In this document: piece after piece, positions 1-6,713 of the stretch | How the letters are laid out: every line of letters starts with the position of its first letter | Numbering within the stretch: position 1 is the stretch's first letter | Assembly (NCBI GenBank): GCA_934661105.1 | Contig: CAKUIV010000097.1 | Coordinates: 1 to 7,664 of the forward strand | Length of the DNA: 7,664 nucleotides | DNA from: an uncultured Ellagibacter sp. | GTDB lineage: Bacteria > Actinomycetota > Coriobacteriia > Coriobacteriales > Eggerthellaceae | Direction: 5' to 3' | Made by a program: the position numbers and the translations under genes | The notes under the pieces: model-generated | The model's database searches: none | What the model saw: only the letters and a program-made list of their open reading frames with translations | What the model was told of the DNA's origin: nothing

Positions 1-444
1 GACCTGGATTCGGGGGAGCTTCCACAGCGTGATGTCGTGCCGCTGAGCATCCAATATAGCGAAGGCAACGTTGCGATTACCGCCGGCGCGAACAACGTGA
101 ATACCTCGCTTGCATATCATGACATGCTCGAATCGGCGCAAGCGTTGCGTCACAGCAACAATTTGCTGTTCGTCGATAAGGGCACAACGACCATATCGAT
201 GAGTTATCCGTATTTTTACGAGGGTTTGGCGACGAGCGCGGCATGCGTGGCGTTCCTTGTGGCGCTGACGGTTTTCATGCGTAGGACCGAGCGGCATCGC
301 GCGAGTTTGAAGCGCAAGGGGGGCAGTGCGGATAATCCCTGCCGCGATGCTGCTGGGTGCGGATTCGCCCAGCAACCAACCGACGGCGATGGCGCTTCGG
401 ACGATTGGACGCAGGGTAATCGCTGGCGTATTGTGGACGAATAG
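1..444 (+). CDS. C-terminal part of a membrane protein (5'-truncated)
   Basis: The reading frame is open from base 1 and stops with TAG at 442-444, so only the last 147 codons are present and the true start lies upstream. The first ~75 residues look like a soluble extracytoplasmic stretch. They end in a beta-strand-like segment (TTISMSYPYFYEG), directly followed by one clear membrane helix (about residues 75-95, GLATSAACVAFLVALTVF). A basic stop-transfer stretch follows (RRTERHRASLKRK), then a polar, probably cytoplasmic tail of about 45 residues. A strand followed by a last helix and a basic tail recalls the C-terminus of YfhO-type or other GT-C-like membrane proteins, but I do not recognise a diagnostic motif, so the family is a weak guess. 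A GTG at 37 could be read as a start, but the open frame continues upstream and the protein would begin mid-domain. A terminator hairpin follows 40 bases after the stop. Confidence 0.7.
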   Translation, partial: DLDSGELPQRDVVPLSIQYSEGNVAITAGANNVNTSLAYHDMLESAQALRHSNNLLFVDKGTTTISMSYPYFYEGLATSAACVAFLVALTVFMRRTERHRASLKRKGGSADNPCRDAAGCGFAQQPTDGDGASDDWTQGNRWRIVDE

Positions 445-483
445 ACGCACGTTGTCCAATGGGGATTCCGATCAAGATAGATG

Positions 484-513
484 GGCCAAGGGCGAAATCA
501 ACCGCCCTTGGCC
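484..513 (+). terminator. Rho-independent terminator-like hairpin after the first gene
   Basis: An 11-bp perfect stem (ggccaagggcg at 484-494 with cgcccttggcc at 503-513) encloses an 8-base loop and is followed by tttcatt. The U-tract is short and interrupted, so termination may be partial. Its place, 40 bases after the stop codon and ahead of the next gene, fits the end of the upstream transcription unit. Confidence 0.75.
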
Positions 514-728
514 TTTCATTGCCTATTGACAATGTCCTGCTCGCATTAAAAAAGATTCCACCCTGCGGGGGCAGTCTATAGCCGTTTTCGACCATAAGAT
601 AGCATGGATTTGAGTCTCCGCTTCCCATCCCACCTGGTTTTTCGTGCATTTGTCGTGTTGTGCGCGTTTGGCGGCGGCGCATCGGCTAAGCTTACGGCCG
701 ATTCACGTAGCATACGAAAGGGACTCTC

Positions 729-1991
729 ATGCATCCTCGCGCCGACGCTTCAATGTACATCGCAGCGAAATCAGCTTCAGCTGGAGAAAATACCGCAGGC
801 CAGGTGCGTGATGCCGCCCGTGTCGCCGAGCCTGGCATTATCGAATGGCGCAGGCTCTTCCATCGCCATCCCGAGCTTTCCGGTCATGAATCGCACACGC
901 AGGGCATGATCTGCGCCGAGCTCGATGCGCTCGGGGTAGCCTACCGCCGCCTCGACAACAACGGGATCATCGCGACCATCCGCGGGGAAGCTTCCGGCGC
1001 CTACGATGCCGATGGCACACCCGCTCGCCGCATCGCCCTGCGTGCCGACATCGACGCACTTCCCGTGACCGAGCAGACAGGCGCGCCCTTCGCCTCCGAA
1101 AACGAAGGCGTCATGCATGCGTGCGGCCACGACGCCCATATCGCCATGATGCTCGGTGCGACCCGCATTCTGAAAAACCTTGCGCCCCAGCTCAAAGGCG
1201 AAGTCCGCATCCTCTTCCAGCCCGCCGAGGAAATCTCCATCGGCGCGCTTTCCATGATCGACGCAGGTGCCCTCGACGGCGTCGATGCCATTTACGGCGC
1301 GCACATTTGGAGCGAGGTCGACGCGGGCACGGTTTCGTGCGCCCCCGGACAGCGCATGGCGAACACCGACTGGTTCCGCATCGACATCGAAGGCGTCTCC
1401 GCGCACGGGTCCATGCCGCACAAGGGCGTCGACGCCGTCGTCGTCGGCGCGGAGATGGTGAACGCGCTGCAGGTCCTGGTCAGCCGCGACGTGTCGCCCT
1501 TCGACCCGGTCGTCGTCACGGTGGGGGAGTTCCATGGCGGCGAGGCGCGCAACATCATGGCCGGCCGCGCGTACCTCACCGGAACGGTGCGCACTTGGAC
1601 CGAGCAGCTGCGCCGCGAGGTTCCCGACCGCCTCGAGCGCATCGTGCGCAAGGTCGCCGGCGCGTTCGGCGCGAAGGCGACGTTCACGTTCGAGGAAGGC
1701 AACGCCGGCCTCGCAAACGACCCGGTTTGCGCGGAAATCGCGCGATGCGCCGTCGTCGACGTGCTCGGAGAGGACGCGGTGTCGAACTACCGCGGGACGC
1801 TTTCGGGCGAGGACTTCAGCGAGTACCTGAACGTCGTGCCCGGCGTGTTCTGCTTCGTCGGCGCGCGCAACCCCGAGGTGGGGGCAAACCACCCGCAGCA
1901 CAGCTGTTTCTACACCATCGACGAGAGCGTGCTCGCGAAGGGCAGCGCCGTCGCCGCCCAGTGGGCCTGCCGCATGCTGACGGCGGGATAG
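729..1991 (+). CDS. M20D family metallo-amidohydrolase (hippurate/N-acyl-amino-acid hydrolase type)
   Basis: 420 residues, the usual length for M20 subfamily D enzymes, which hydrolyse N-acylated amino acids (hippurate, N-acetyl-amino acids, indole-acetyl-amino acids) using two divalent metals in the cytoplasm. Visible motifs in order: FHRHPELSGHE (44-54), LRADIDALPV (104-113), HACGHDAH (130-137), QPAEE (164-168), GAHIW (190-194), the lid-domain SAHGSMPH (224-231), GEDFSEY (360-366) and HSCFYTIDES (391-400). The expected ligands are C132, H134, E168, H192 and H391; their spacing matches the plant IAA-amino-acid hydrolase structure as I remember it. There is no signal peptide. The ATG at 729 has aaaggga (717-723) five bases upstream; ATG 756 is an alternative. 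The 445-728 gap upstream holds the terminator and a lone TTGACA (526-531) without a convincing -10. The exact substrate cannot be told: annotation as hippurate hydrolase would be over-precise. Confidence 0.93.
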   Translation: MHPRADASMYIAAKSASAGENTAGQVRDAARVAEPGIIEWRRLFHRHPELSGHESHTQGMICAELDALGVAYRRLDNNGIIATIRGEASGAYDADGTPARRIALRADIDALPVTEQTGAPFASENEGVMHACGHDAHIAMMLGATRILKNLAPQLKGEVRILFQPAEEISIGALSMIDAGALDGVDAIYGAHIWSEVDAGTVSCAPGQRMANTDWFRIDIEGVSAHGSMPHKGVDAVVVGAEMVNALQVLVSRDVSPFDPVVVTVGEFHGGEARNIMAGRAYLTGTVRTWTEQLRREVPDRLERIVRKVAGAFGAKATFTFEEGNAGLANDPVCAEIARCAVVDVLGEDAVSNYRGTLSGEDFSEYLNVVPGVFCFVGARNPEVGANHPQHSCFYTIDESVLAKGSAVAAQWACRMLTAG

Positions 1992-2059
1992 GACTTGCAG
2001 GAGTTTTGCGCTGTGATGCGGAACGAATAGGGCGGATATTCTCGTAAACGCTCGTTTTT

Positions 2060-2220
2060 GCCAACAATGTTGAATTTAGGGGGTCGTAGGTCTTCGGATT
2101 ACGGTCCATGCACAGAGAAAAGGGGGGTTTGCCATGTGGAATCCTTCCACATGGCAAACGCGACCTGGGGAAACGTAAACGATAGAAGTCTAACAAAGCC
2201 CTAAATTCAACATTGTTGGC
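2060..2220. repeat. Palindromic MITE-like element with 22-bp perfect inverted arms
   Basis: The arms 2060-2081 (begins gccaacaatg, ends tttaggg) and 2199-2220 (begins ccctaaa, ends cattgttggc) are exact reverse complements over 22 bases. Outside them, ttttt (2055-2059) faces gaaaaa (2221-2226), extending the pairing with one bulged base. Inside, weaker complementarity continues between about 2082-2107 and 2169-2198 (taggtcttc...ttacgg against acgtaaacg...gaagtct), as in imperfect IS ends. The centre is a separate perfect hairpin. No transposase is encoded. Size, terminal repeats and the gap position fit a MITE or an IS-derived remnant. I find no clear target-site duplication. A two-sided terminator or a REP-like element are the alternatives. 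Confidence 0.65.
2127..2159. repeat. Perfect 15-bp hairpin in the centre of the palindromic element
   Basis: gtttgccatgtggaa (2127-2141) and ttccacatggcaaac (2145-2159) are exact reverse complements around a 3-base loop (tcc). On the plus strand no T-run follows. On the minus strand the stem is followed by six C and then four T, so it could at most act as a weak terminator for the regulator gene that reads toward it. It may instead be the structural core of the surrounding element. Confidence 0.8.
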
Positions 2221-2351
2221 GAAAAATCGGGCGCGAGTCGTTTTCCTCGGGCGACACCCGCGATGCCCTCGACACCCGCAACGCTCGCAGCGGACGCTTC
2301 CGCCACGCACTCCCGCAGCACGCTTCTGCAGCATATCCCCACCGCGCCGCG

Positions 2352-3851
2352 CTACTTCCCTTCGACCAGGTCCAACAGTTCCTCGCGGTTCTTCACGCCG
2401 AGCTTCTTATATATGTTGTACGTATGCGTCTTCACGGTGTGGCTCGAAATCCCGAGTTTGTTCTGGATGTGCTCGGTACCGCGTCCCTTCGCCAGCAGCA
2501 TGAACACCTCCGTCTCGCGAGCCGAGAGCTTCGCCTGTTCGGCAACCTCGGCGCAGCGCGTTTTCCATCGCCCGTGCTCCGCTTGCTCGGCGATCGCGCG
2601 CGCTTGCGCCACGGCGGCGTCCGCCTCCGCTTGGGCGTCGACCATGCGGCTTTGCGTGAGCGTAGTGAGCACCGCGAGCGCTATCACAAGGGCGAGCGCC
2701 ATGGCCGAAAGAGCGTTCGGGCTGAACGCTCCGGTGAGCCCCGGAACCAGATCGAGTGCGAACCCGACGGCGATGCCGCCGGCGAGCGTCGTCTGGCTCA
2801 TACCGACGAAGTACAGGGGCGCCGCGCCGCGTTCGTGCGCACCTTTGATTTCGAACGCGATGCTCACCAGCACCAAGAAGGAGAAGCACCCTAAGACGAG
2901 CAGGTTGCACGCGATGAAGAGCAGGCCCTCGCTGCTAAGGAACGACAGCGGCACGAGCGCCATCACGAAAACGGGGAACAGCATGCGCAGAACCGTGCTC
3001 TGCCGAACGCGCCCGTGCGAGCGTCGGGCGAACAGGTAGGCCGCCGCAGCGCCGATCGCCAAGATCAGCGCGCATCCGCACGATGTTGCCAGACCTTGTC
3101 CCACTTGAAGGGCGTTTCCTGCGCCGACGCCGAACACGACGCCGTAAATCACGTTGATGATGCCGAATGCCCATGAGAGCTGCGCGTTCTTGCGCGACTC
3201 GGCGAGTGAGATGCCGATGCTGTCCGCACCGTACGCACGTGAGGGTTCGCTTCCCGTGCTCGTGTCGGCGCTGCCTCGCTTCACGAGCTCCGCCAATCCC
3301 AAGCATGCAAGAGAGCACATGGCAAGGAAGAAGCGCGCAGTGCTGCCCTCCATGACGCCCAAACCCAAGGCGAGGACGCTGCCCCCGATCGCTGAAGCGG
3401 AAAGGGACGAGATCAGGGTTTCCCGGCTAAGCAGGGCGATAGAGGGAACCCAAAGAAAGAGCAGGCATGCGGCCCCGACGCCCCCGAGTCCTTCTGCGGC
3501 AATCTCCGCCCACGCGGGAACATCGATGCCGAAGCCCGCTAAAGCCCCCAATGCCGCGAATGAGACGGCGCTTGCCGCGATAAGCGCCCTGGCGTTGTTC
3601 GACACCCGTTTACCCATGACGCCAAACGGAAGGTGCGCGATGAAGCAGGAAAACAGCGCGAAGCAGGCGAAGAACGCGATATGGCGGGCGATCGGCTCCC
3701 ACCAAACGAGCGATTCGGTTGAATCGCCGAAGGGGGCAAGCCCGGAAAACAAACAGCACCAAAAGAGGGCGAGTCCGCAGGAATTCGCTGCAACTTGCAG
3801 GAAATCAATGCTCTGACCTGGCTCAACTTCGTCTCTCATACTTTTTTCCAT
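2352..3851 (-). CDS. LuxR-type transcription regulator with ~12 N-terminal membrane helices
   Basis: 499 residues. Residues ~17-397 contain about twelve hydrophobic helices (roughly 17-39, 54-76, 89-109, 112-140, 146-167, 172-188, 226-245, 253-275, 287-307, 309-335, 343-365, 379-397), like a transporter fold used as a sensor. An Ala/Glu-rich probable coiled coil (404-440) leads to a GerE/LuxR DNA-binding domain (442-499), with the helix-turn-helix at about 459-484 and recognition helix around HTVKTH. In Eggerthella lenta this architecture is a large family, and members are known to control neighbouring catechol dehydroxylase genes, so the divergent operon at 4056 is the natural target (inference). 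There is no receiver domain, so the signal is probably sensed within the membrane. Membrane helices carry many cysteines (C25, C32, C33, C63, C69, C179, C183, C258, C260). The start is uncertain: ATG at 3851 has agaggga about 12 bases upstream; an in-frame ATG at 3839 would remove four residues. Confidence 0.93.
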   Translation of the reverse strand: MEKSMRDEVEPGQSIDFLQVAANSCGLALFWCCLFSGLAPFGDSTESLVWWEPIARHIAFFACFALFSCFIAHLPFGVMGKRVSNNARALIAASAVSFAALGALAGFGIDVPAWAEIAAEGLGGVGAACLLFLWVPSIALLSRETLISSLSASAIGGSVLALGLGVMEGSTARFFLAMCSLACLGLAELVKRGSADTSTGSEPSRAYGADSIGISLAESRKNAQLSWAFGIINVIYGVVFGVGAGNALQVGQGLATSCGCALILAIGAAAAYLFARRSHGRVRQSTVLRMLFPVFVMALVPLSFLSSEGLLFIACNLLVLGCFSFLVLVSIAFEIKGAHERGAAPLYFVGMSQTTLAGGIAVGFALDLVPGLTGAFSPNALSAMALALVIALAVLTTLTQSRMVDAQAEADAAVAQARAIAEQAEHGRWKTRCAEVAEQAKLSARETEVFMLLAKGRGTEHIQNKLGISSHTVKTHTYNIYKKLGVKNREELLDLVEGK

Positions 3852-3879
3852 AGTCTCATCCGTTCCCTCTATCCCCCAT

Positions 3880-3918
3880 AAAGCCGATGAGGCTTTTCAA
3901 AAACCGCCCTCCCAGGCG
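3880..3918 (-). other. Two small hairpins in the regulator's leader
   Basis: Between the predicted start of transcription (about 3921) and the ATG, the minus strand can form a 4-bp stem at 3918-3905 (cgcc/ggcg) followed by gttttt, and a 6-bp stem at 3896-3880 (aaagcc/ggcttt, 5-base loop). The first looks like a very weak terminator. The stems are short, so chance is a real possibility; I list them only because they lie in the ~70-base leader. Confidence 0.25.
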
Positions 3919-3927
3919 ATTTTTTCC

Positions 3928-3956
3928 ATAATACGAGGCCCCTATCGTCGGGGCAA
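3928..3956 (-). promoter_or_regulatory. Sigma-70-type promoter for the LuxR-type regulator
   Basis: Read on the minus strand, TTGCCC (3956-3951) is followed after exactly 17 bases by TATTAT (3933-3928). Both boxes are one or two mismatches from consensus with ideal spacing. Transcription would start near 3921, leaving about 70 bases of leader before the regulator's ATG. The -35 box abuts the nested inverted repeats at 3958-4040, so the same protein bound there could affect both divergent genes. The -10 box read on the plus strand is CATAAT, a possible -10 for the opposite direction, but it has no good -35 partner. Confidence 0.6.
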
Positions 3957-3957
3957 G

Positions 3958-4040
3958 CGAATACGCGCTTCCCGATGCCGCGACCCGCCGAAGCGAGCAA
4001 TCGGGAAGAGGGATGCGAGAAGAGCTCCCGTGCGTATGCG
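3958..4040. promoter_or_regulatory. Nested inverted repeats, possible operator or leader structure for the molybdoenzyme operon
   Basis: The inner arms cttcccgat (3968-3976) and atcgggaag (4000-4008) are exact 9-base reverse complements. Their centres are 32 bp apart, about three helical turns, as expected for a pair of half-sites on one DNA face. Outer arms at 3958-3966 and 4032-4040 pair at 8 of 9 positions around atacgc/gcgtat. They lie just upstream of the operon's first gene and beside the regulator's -35 box. I see no convincing -35/-10 pair on the plus strand, which would fit an activator-dependent promoter. The repeats could instead fold in the mRNA leader. Confidence 0.4.
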
Positions 4041-4045
4041 ATAAG

Positions 4046-4051
4046 AGGAGG
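4046..4051 (+). promoter_or_regulatory. Ribosome binding site that fixes the molybdoenzyme start
   Basis: A consensus aggagg sits four bases before the ATG at 4056. An in-frame ATG at 3975 would add 27 residues but has no comparable site and falls inside the inverted repeats; the added residues also form no Tat or Sec signal. The start at 4056 is therefore preferred. Confidence 0.85.
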
Positions 4052-4055
4052 AATC

Positions 4056-6287
4056 ATGGGGGAGAAGTATCATGTCGTCGAGCATGAGAAGCCGTTCAAA
4101 TACACCGAGGGCGACCTCGATGTGACGCGTGGTTGCGCCTGGACCGGTCCGGGATGCCACCTTGGCTGCGGCGTCATCATGTATACCGACAAGGACGGCA
4201 AGTTCGTGAAGTGCGAAGGCGACCCGGAGGACCCGTGGACGGGCGGTCGCTTGTGCATGCGCTGCATCGACGCGCCCGAAGTCACCAACCACAAAGACCG
4301 CCTGCTCTACCCGATGAAACGCGCCCGCGAAGACCGCGGAAAGGACAAGTGGGAGCGCATCACGTGGGATGAGGCCTACGACCTCATCACCGAAAAGTTC
4401 ATGGACATGAAGGAGAAGTACGGCGCGGAGTCGGTCGTGTTCGCGCAGGGCACCGGCCGCGACATCGCCGCGTACATCACGCGTTTGTGCTGGTCGTTCG
4501 GCAGCCCCAACTACACGGGCTTTCTCTCCGGCCAGGCATGCTATCTGCCGCGTATCGCCGGCATGGCGGCCACCACGGGCGCGCCGTGGATCCCCGACGC
4601 CGCCCAGCAGTTCCCCGAGCGCTACGATCATCCCGATTACGAGGTGCCCGAGGTCATGTTCATCTGGGGCAATTACCCCCTGAAATCGAACATCGAGGGT
4701 TTCTACGGCCACTGGGTGATCGACCTCATGAAGCGCGGCATGAAGATCGTCACCGTCGATCCGAAGGTCACCTGGCTCGCGTCGAAGTCCGAGCTGCATC
4801 TGCGCGTCCGCCCCGGCACCGACGCCGCGCTCGCTCTCGGCATGATGAAGGTCATCATCGAGGAGGACCTCTACGACCACGACTTCGTCGAGAAGTGGTG
4901 CTACGGCTTCGATGAGCTGGCCGCTCGCGCCGCCGAATTCGACACGAAGCGCGTGTCGGAGATCACCTGGGTGCCCGAGGACAAGATCGTCGCCGCGGCG
5001 CGCCTGCTCGGCAACGCGAAGAACTCCACGCTGCAGTGGGGCGTCGCCGTCGACATGACGCGCGAGGCCATGCCCGCAGGCCAGGCCATCCTCGCTTTGT
5101 GGGAGATCACGGGCAACATGGAGCGCCCGGGCGGCATGATCGTGGCGCCCGAGATCCTATCGGTCGCCGGCGGCTGGGGGCGTGAGGTCTTAGGCCCCGT
5201 GCAAGAGGACAAGCGCATCGGCATCAAGGACTACCCGCTCTACAACTTCGGTTTCGCGGTGTCGCAGCCCGACGAGACGGTGAAGACGATCGAGACCGGC
5301 GTGCCCTACGAGATCCACGGCGCGTGGCTGCAGACCACCAACCCCATCGCCTGCATGGGAGCCGACCCGCAGCGTTTGTACAAGGCCCTGAACAAGCTCG
5401 ACTTCATCGTGGTCGTCGACCTGTTCAAGACCCCGACCATCGCCGCCTTGGCCGACGTCGTCCTTCCCGCGCAAACCTTCGCCGAGCGCAACGGCATCGC
5501 GTTCGTATCGGGCGCGCAGCGCGGAAGCACCATCAACAAGGTGACGCATGTGGGCGAGTGCAAGTCCGACATGGAGATCAACCTCGAGCTCGGGCGCCGC
5601 TGGAACCCCGAGGCGTGGCCGTGGGACAACGTCGACGACATGTTCACCGACATGCTCAAGCCCACCGAGATGACGTTCGAGGAGCTGCAGAAAGTGGCGC
5701 CGGCCTATCAGCCCATCGAGTACTATCGCTACAAGACCGGCAAGCTGCGCCCCGACGGACAGCCTGGTTTCAACACGCCGACCGGCCGCATCGAGCTGTG
5801 GAGCAACTTCTATAGCCGCGCGGGGCTCGATCCCTTGCCCTACTTCGAGGAACCCGAGCCCGGCCCCGGCTCCACCCCCGACCTTATGGAGGAATACCCG
5901 CTCGTCATGACGTCAGGCGCGCGTTTCTGGGGCATGTTCCACTCCGAGCATCGTCAGATCGAGCGCATGCGCCACTATCGCCCCTGGCCGCTTGTGGACA
6001 TCCATCCCGACACCGCCGCGAAGTACGGCATCAAGGACGGCGACTGGGTATGGCTGGAAGGTCCCATGGGGCGCGCCAAGCGCAAGGCGAAGCTCACCGT
6101 GCAGATGGACCGCCGCATCGTGTCGTGCGACCACGGCTGGTGGTTCCCCGAGGGCGACCCCGAGAAGTTCTACGACGTGTTCGATCTCAACATCAACAAC
6201 ACGCTCCCGTGGATTCCGGGCAAGAGCGGCTTCGGTTCCAATTACAAGAGCTCTATCTGCAAGATTTACAAGGTCGAGGGGGAATAG
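4056..6287 (+). CDS. Molybdopterin oxidoreductase catalytic subunit, DMSO reductase family, catechol dehydroxylase/acetylene hydratase-like
   Basis: 743 residues with the family's full domain order: N-terminal 4Fe-4S domain (~20-75), molybdopterin core (~98-600; WERITWDEA at 99-107, GSPNYTG at 149-155) and the C-terminal dinucleotide-binding domain (~613-735; FHSEHRQ at 628-634, GWWFPEG at 694-700). Cluster cysteines are probably C27, C34, C38 and C67, a C-x6-C-x3-C-x28-C pattern with an unusually long first gap. C162 (SGQACYLPR) is the likely protein ligand to the metal. There is no twin-arginine signal, so the enzyme should act in the cytoplasm, unlike many respiratory relatives. Length and motifs recall acetylene hydratase, pyrogallol transhydroxylase and the Eggerthella/Gordonibacter catechol dehydroxylases (from memory). 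It starts an operon with a 4Fe-4S partner three bases downstream and is divergent from a membrane LuxR-type regulator. The substrate is not readable: reductive dehydroxylation of an aromatic is a guess, and the metal could be Mo or W. Confidence 0.93.
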   Translation: MGEKYHVVEHEKPFKYTEGDLDVTRGCAWTGPGCHLGCGVIMYTDKDGKFVKCEGDPEDPWTGGRLCMRCIDAPEVTNHKDRLLYPMKRAREDRGKDKWERITWDEAYDLITEKFMDMKEKYGAESVVFAQGTGRDIAAYITRLCWSFGSPNYTGFLSGQACYLPRIAGMAATTGAPWIPDAAQQFPERYDHPDYEVPEVMFIWGNYPLKSNIEGFYGHWVIDLMKRGMKIVTVDPKVTWLASKSELHLRVRPGTDAALALGMMKVIIEEDLYDHDFVEKWCYGFDELAARAAEFDTKRVSEITWVPEDKIVAAARLLGNAKNSTLQWGVAVDMTREAMPAGQAILALWEITGNMERPGGMIVAPEILSVAGGWGREVLGPVQEDKRIGIKDYPLYNFGFAVSQPDETVKTIETGVPYEIHGAWLQTTNPIACMGADPQRLYKALNKLDFIVVVDLFKTPTIAALADVVLPAQTFAERNGIAFVSGAQRGSTINKVTHVGECKSDMEINLELGRRWNPEAWPWDNVDDMFTDMLKPTEMTFEELQKVAPAYQPIEYYRYKTGKLRPDGQPGFNTPTGRIELWSNFYSRAGLDPLPYFEEPEPGPGSTPDLMEEYPLVMTSGARFWGMFHSEHRQIERMRHYRPWPLVDIHPDTAAKYGIKDGDWVWLEGPMGRAKRKAKLTVQMDRRIVSCDHGWWFPEGDPEKFYDVFDLNINNTLPWIPGKSGFGSNYKSSICKIYKVEGE

Positions 6288-6290
6288 ATC

Positions 6291-6632
6291 ATGGCGAAGT
6301 ACGGACTTTTGGTTGACGCGCAGTGGTGCTCTGGCTGCCATAGCTGCGAGATCGCGTGTCAGATGGAGCACGGCCTGCCAGTCGGCGAGACGGGCATCAA
6401 AGTGGTGAAAATCGGCCCGTGGGTCATCGGCGACGAGGCCGACGAGGACTGGCAGTTCTCCTACCTGCCCATTCCCACCAAGCAGTGCGACACGTGCGCT
6501 AAGCGTCGCGGTACGGGCAAGGTTCCCACCTGCGTGCAGCACTGCCAGTCGAAGTGCCTGGAATTCGGCACGATCGAGGAGCTTTCGGCGCGCATGGACG
6601 AGAAGCAGAAGACGCTTTTCGTGGTGGCGTAG
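6291..6632 (+). CDS. Small 4Fe-4S electron-transfer subunit (two clusters)
   Basis: 113 residues, beginning three bases after the catalytic subunit's stop; gaggggg at 6276-6282 provides the ribosome binding site. Two cysteine blocks are visible: C13-x2-C16-x2-C19-x3-C23 and C66-x2-C69-x11-C81-x3-C85, with an extra C89. This is the arrangement of one half of a DmsB/NrfC-type subunit, which normally carries four clusters in about 190-240 residues. The protein therefore should hold two 4Fe-4S clusters and pass electrons to or from the molybdenum subunit in the cytoplasm. There is no signal peptide or membrane helix. Short partners of this kind are known beside some catechol dehydroxylases. The close gene spacing suggests translational coupling and a stable AB complex (inference). 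Confidence 0.93.
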   Translation: MAKYGLLVDAQWCSGCHSCEIACQMEHGLPVGETGIKVVKIGPWVIGDEADEDWQFSYLPIPTKQCDTCAKRRGTGKVPTCVQHCQSKCLEFGTIEELSARMDEKQKTLFVVA

Positions 6633-6654
6633 AAGCTCGCAAGTTCACATCGAC

Positions 6655-6692
6655 GGGGCTGCGTCAGCTTCTGAGGGGAGGCGCGCAGCCCC
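6655..6692 (+). other. GC-rich hairpin between the iron-sulfur and membrane protein genes
   Basis: A 9-bp perfect stem (ggggctgcg at 6655-6663, cgcagcccc at 6684-6692) encloses a 20-base loop in the 81-base gap before the next gene. No T-run follows, so it is not an intrinsic terminator. It could stabilise the upstream mRNA segment or lower expression of the two distal genes relative to the enzyme subunits. Chance occurrence in GC-rich DNA is possible. Confidence 0.4.
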
Positions 6693-6713
6693 ATTCGCAA
6701 GGGGGCGTTTCAA

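Larger units (their letters stand above)
1992..2351. other. Gene-free gap between convergent genes
   Basis: This 360-base stretch separates the M20 gene from the regulator that converges on it. I see no credible coding frame. Its left-centre part is the palindromic element at 2060-2220. To the right of that lie a 10-base direct repeat (cgacacccgc at 2252-2261 and 2270-2279) and GC-rich sequence up to the regulator's stop codon. No canonical intrinsic terminator is evident for either flanking gene, so the hairpins of the element may serve as the transcription barrier. Confidence 0.6.

Noticed and set aside
526..553. TTGACA hexamer as a promoter for the M20 gene
   Set aside because: No -10 box lies at 16-18 bases (only an A-run), and the site is almost 200 bases from the ATG; it remains a bare -35 match.
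604..909. 101-codon plus-strand frame starting MDLSLRFPSH with a hydrophobic, signal-like N-terminus
   Set aside because: It runs 180 bases into the M20 gene in another frame, has no convincing ribosome binding site, and after the first 25 residues its composition is that of a shadow frame.
777..1901. 374-codon minus-strand open frame opposite the M20 gene
   Set aside because: It is rich in Arg, His, Asp and Ala with no recognisable motif, as expected for the antisense of a GC-biased gene; the plus-strand frame carries all catalytic motifs.
2127..2159. Central hairpin read as an intrinsic terminator of the M20 gene
   Set aside because: On the plus strand it is followed by gcgacctgggg without any T-run; on the minus strand the tract is mostly C.
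2041..2245. Target-site duplication around the palindromic element
   Set aside because: The sequences just outside the arms (ending ctcgttttt and beginning gaaaaatcg) are complementary rather than directly repeated; a similar ctcgtttt/gtcgtttt pair is imperfect and not at the boundary.
3975..4055. Upstream ATG that would lengthen the molybdoenzyme by 27 residues
   Set aside because: There is no ribosome binding site, no Tat or Sec signal in the added residues, and the stretch overlaps the inverted repeats; the ATG at 4056 has a consensus site.
3942..4880. 312-codon minus-strand open frame opposite the molybdoenzyme start
   Set aside because: It overlaps the control region and the catalytic gene, has antisense composition and no motif.
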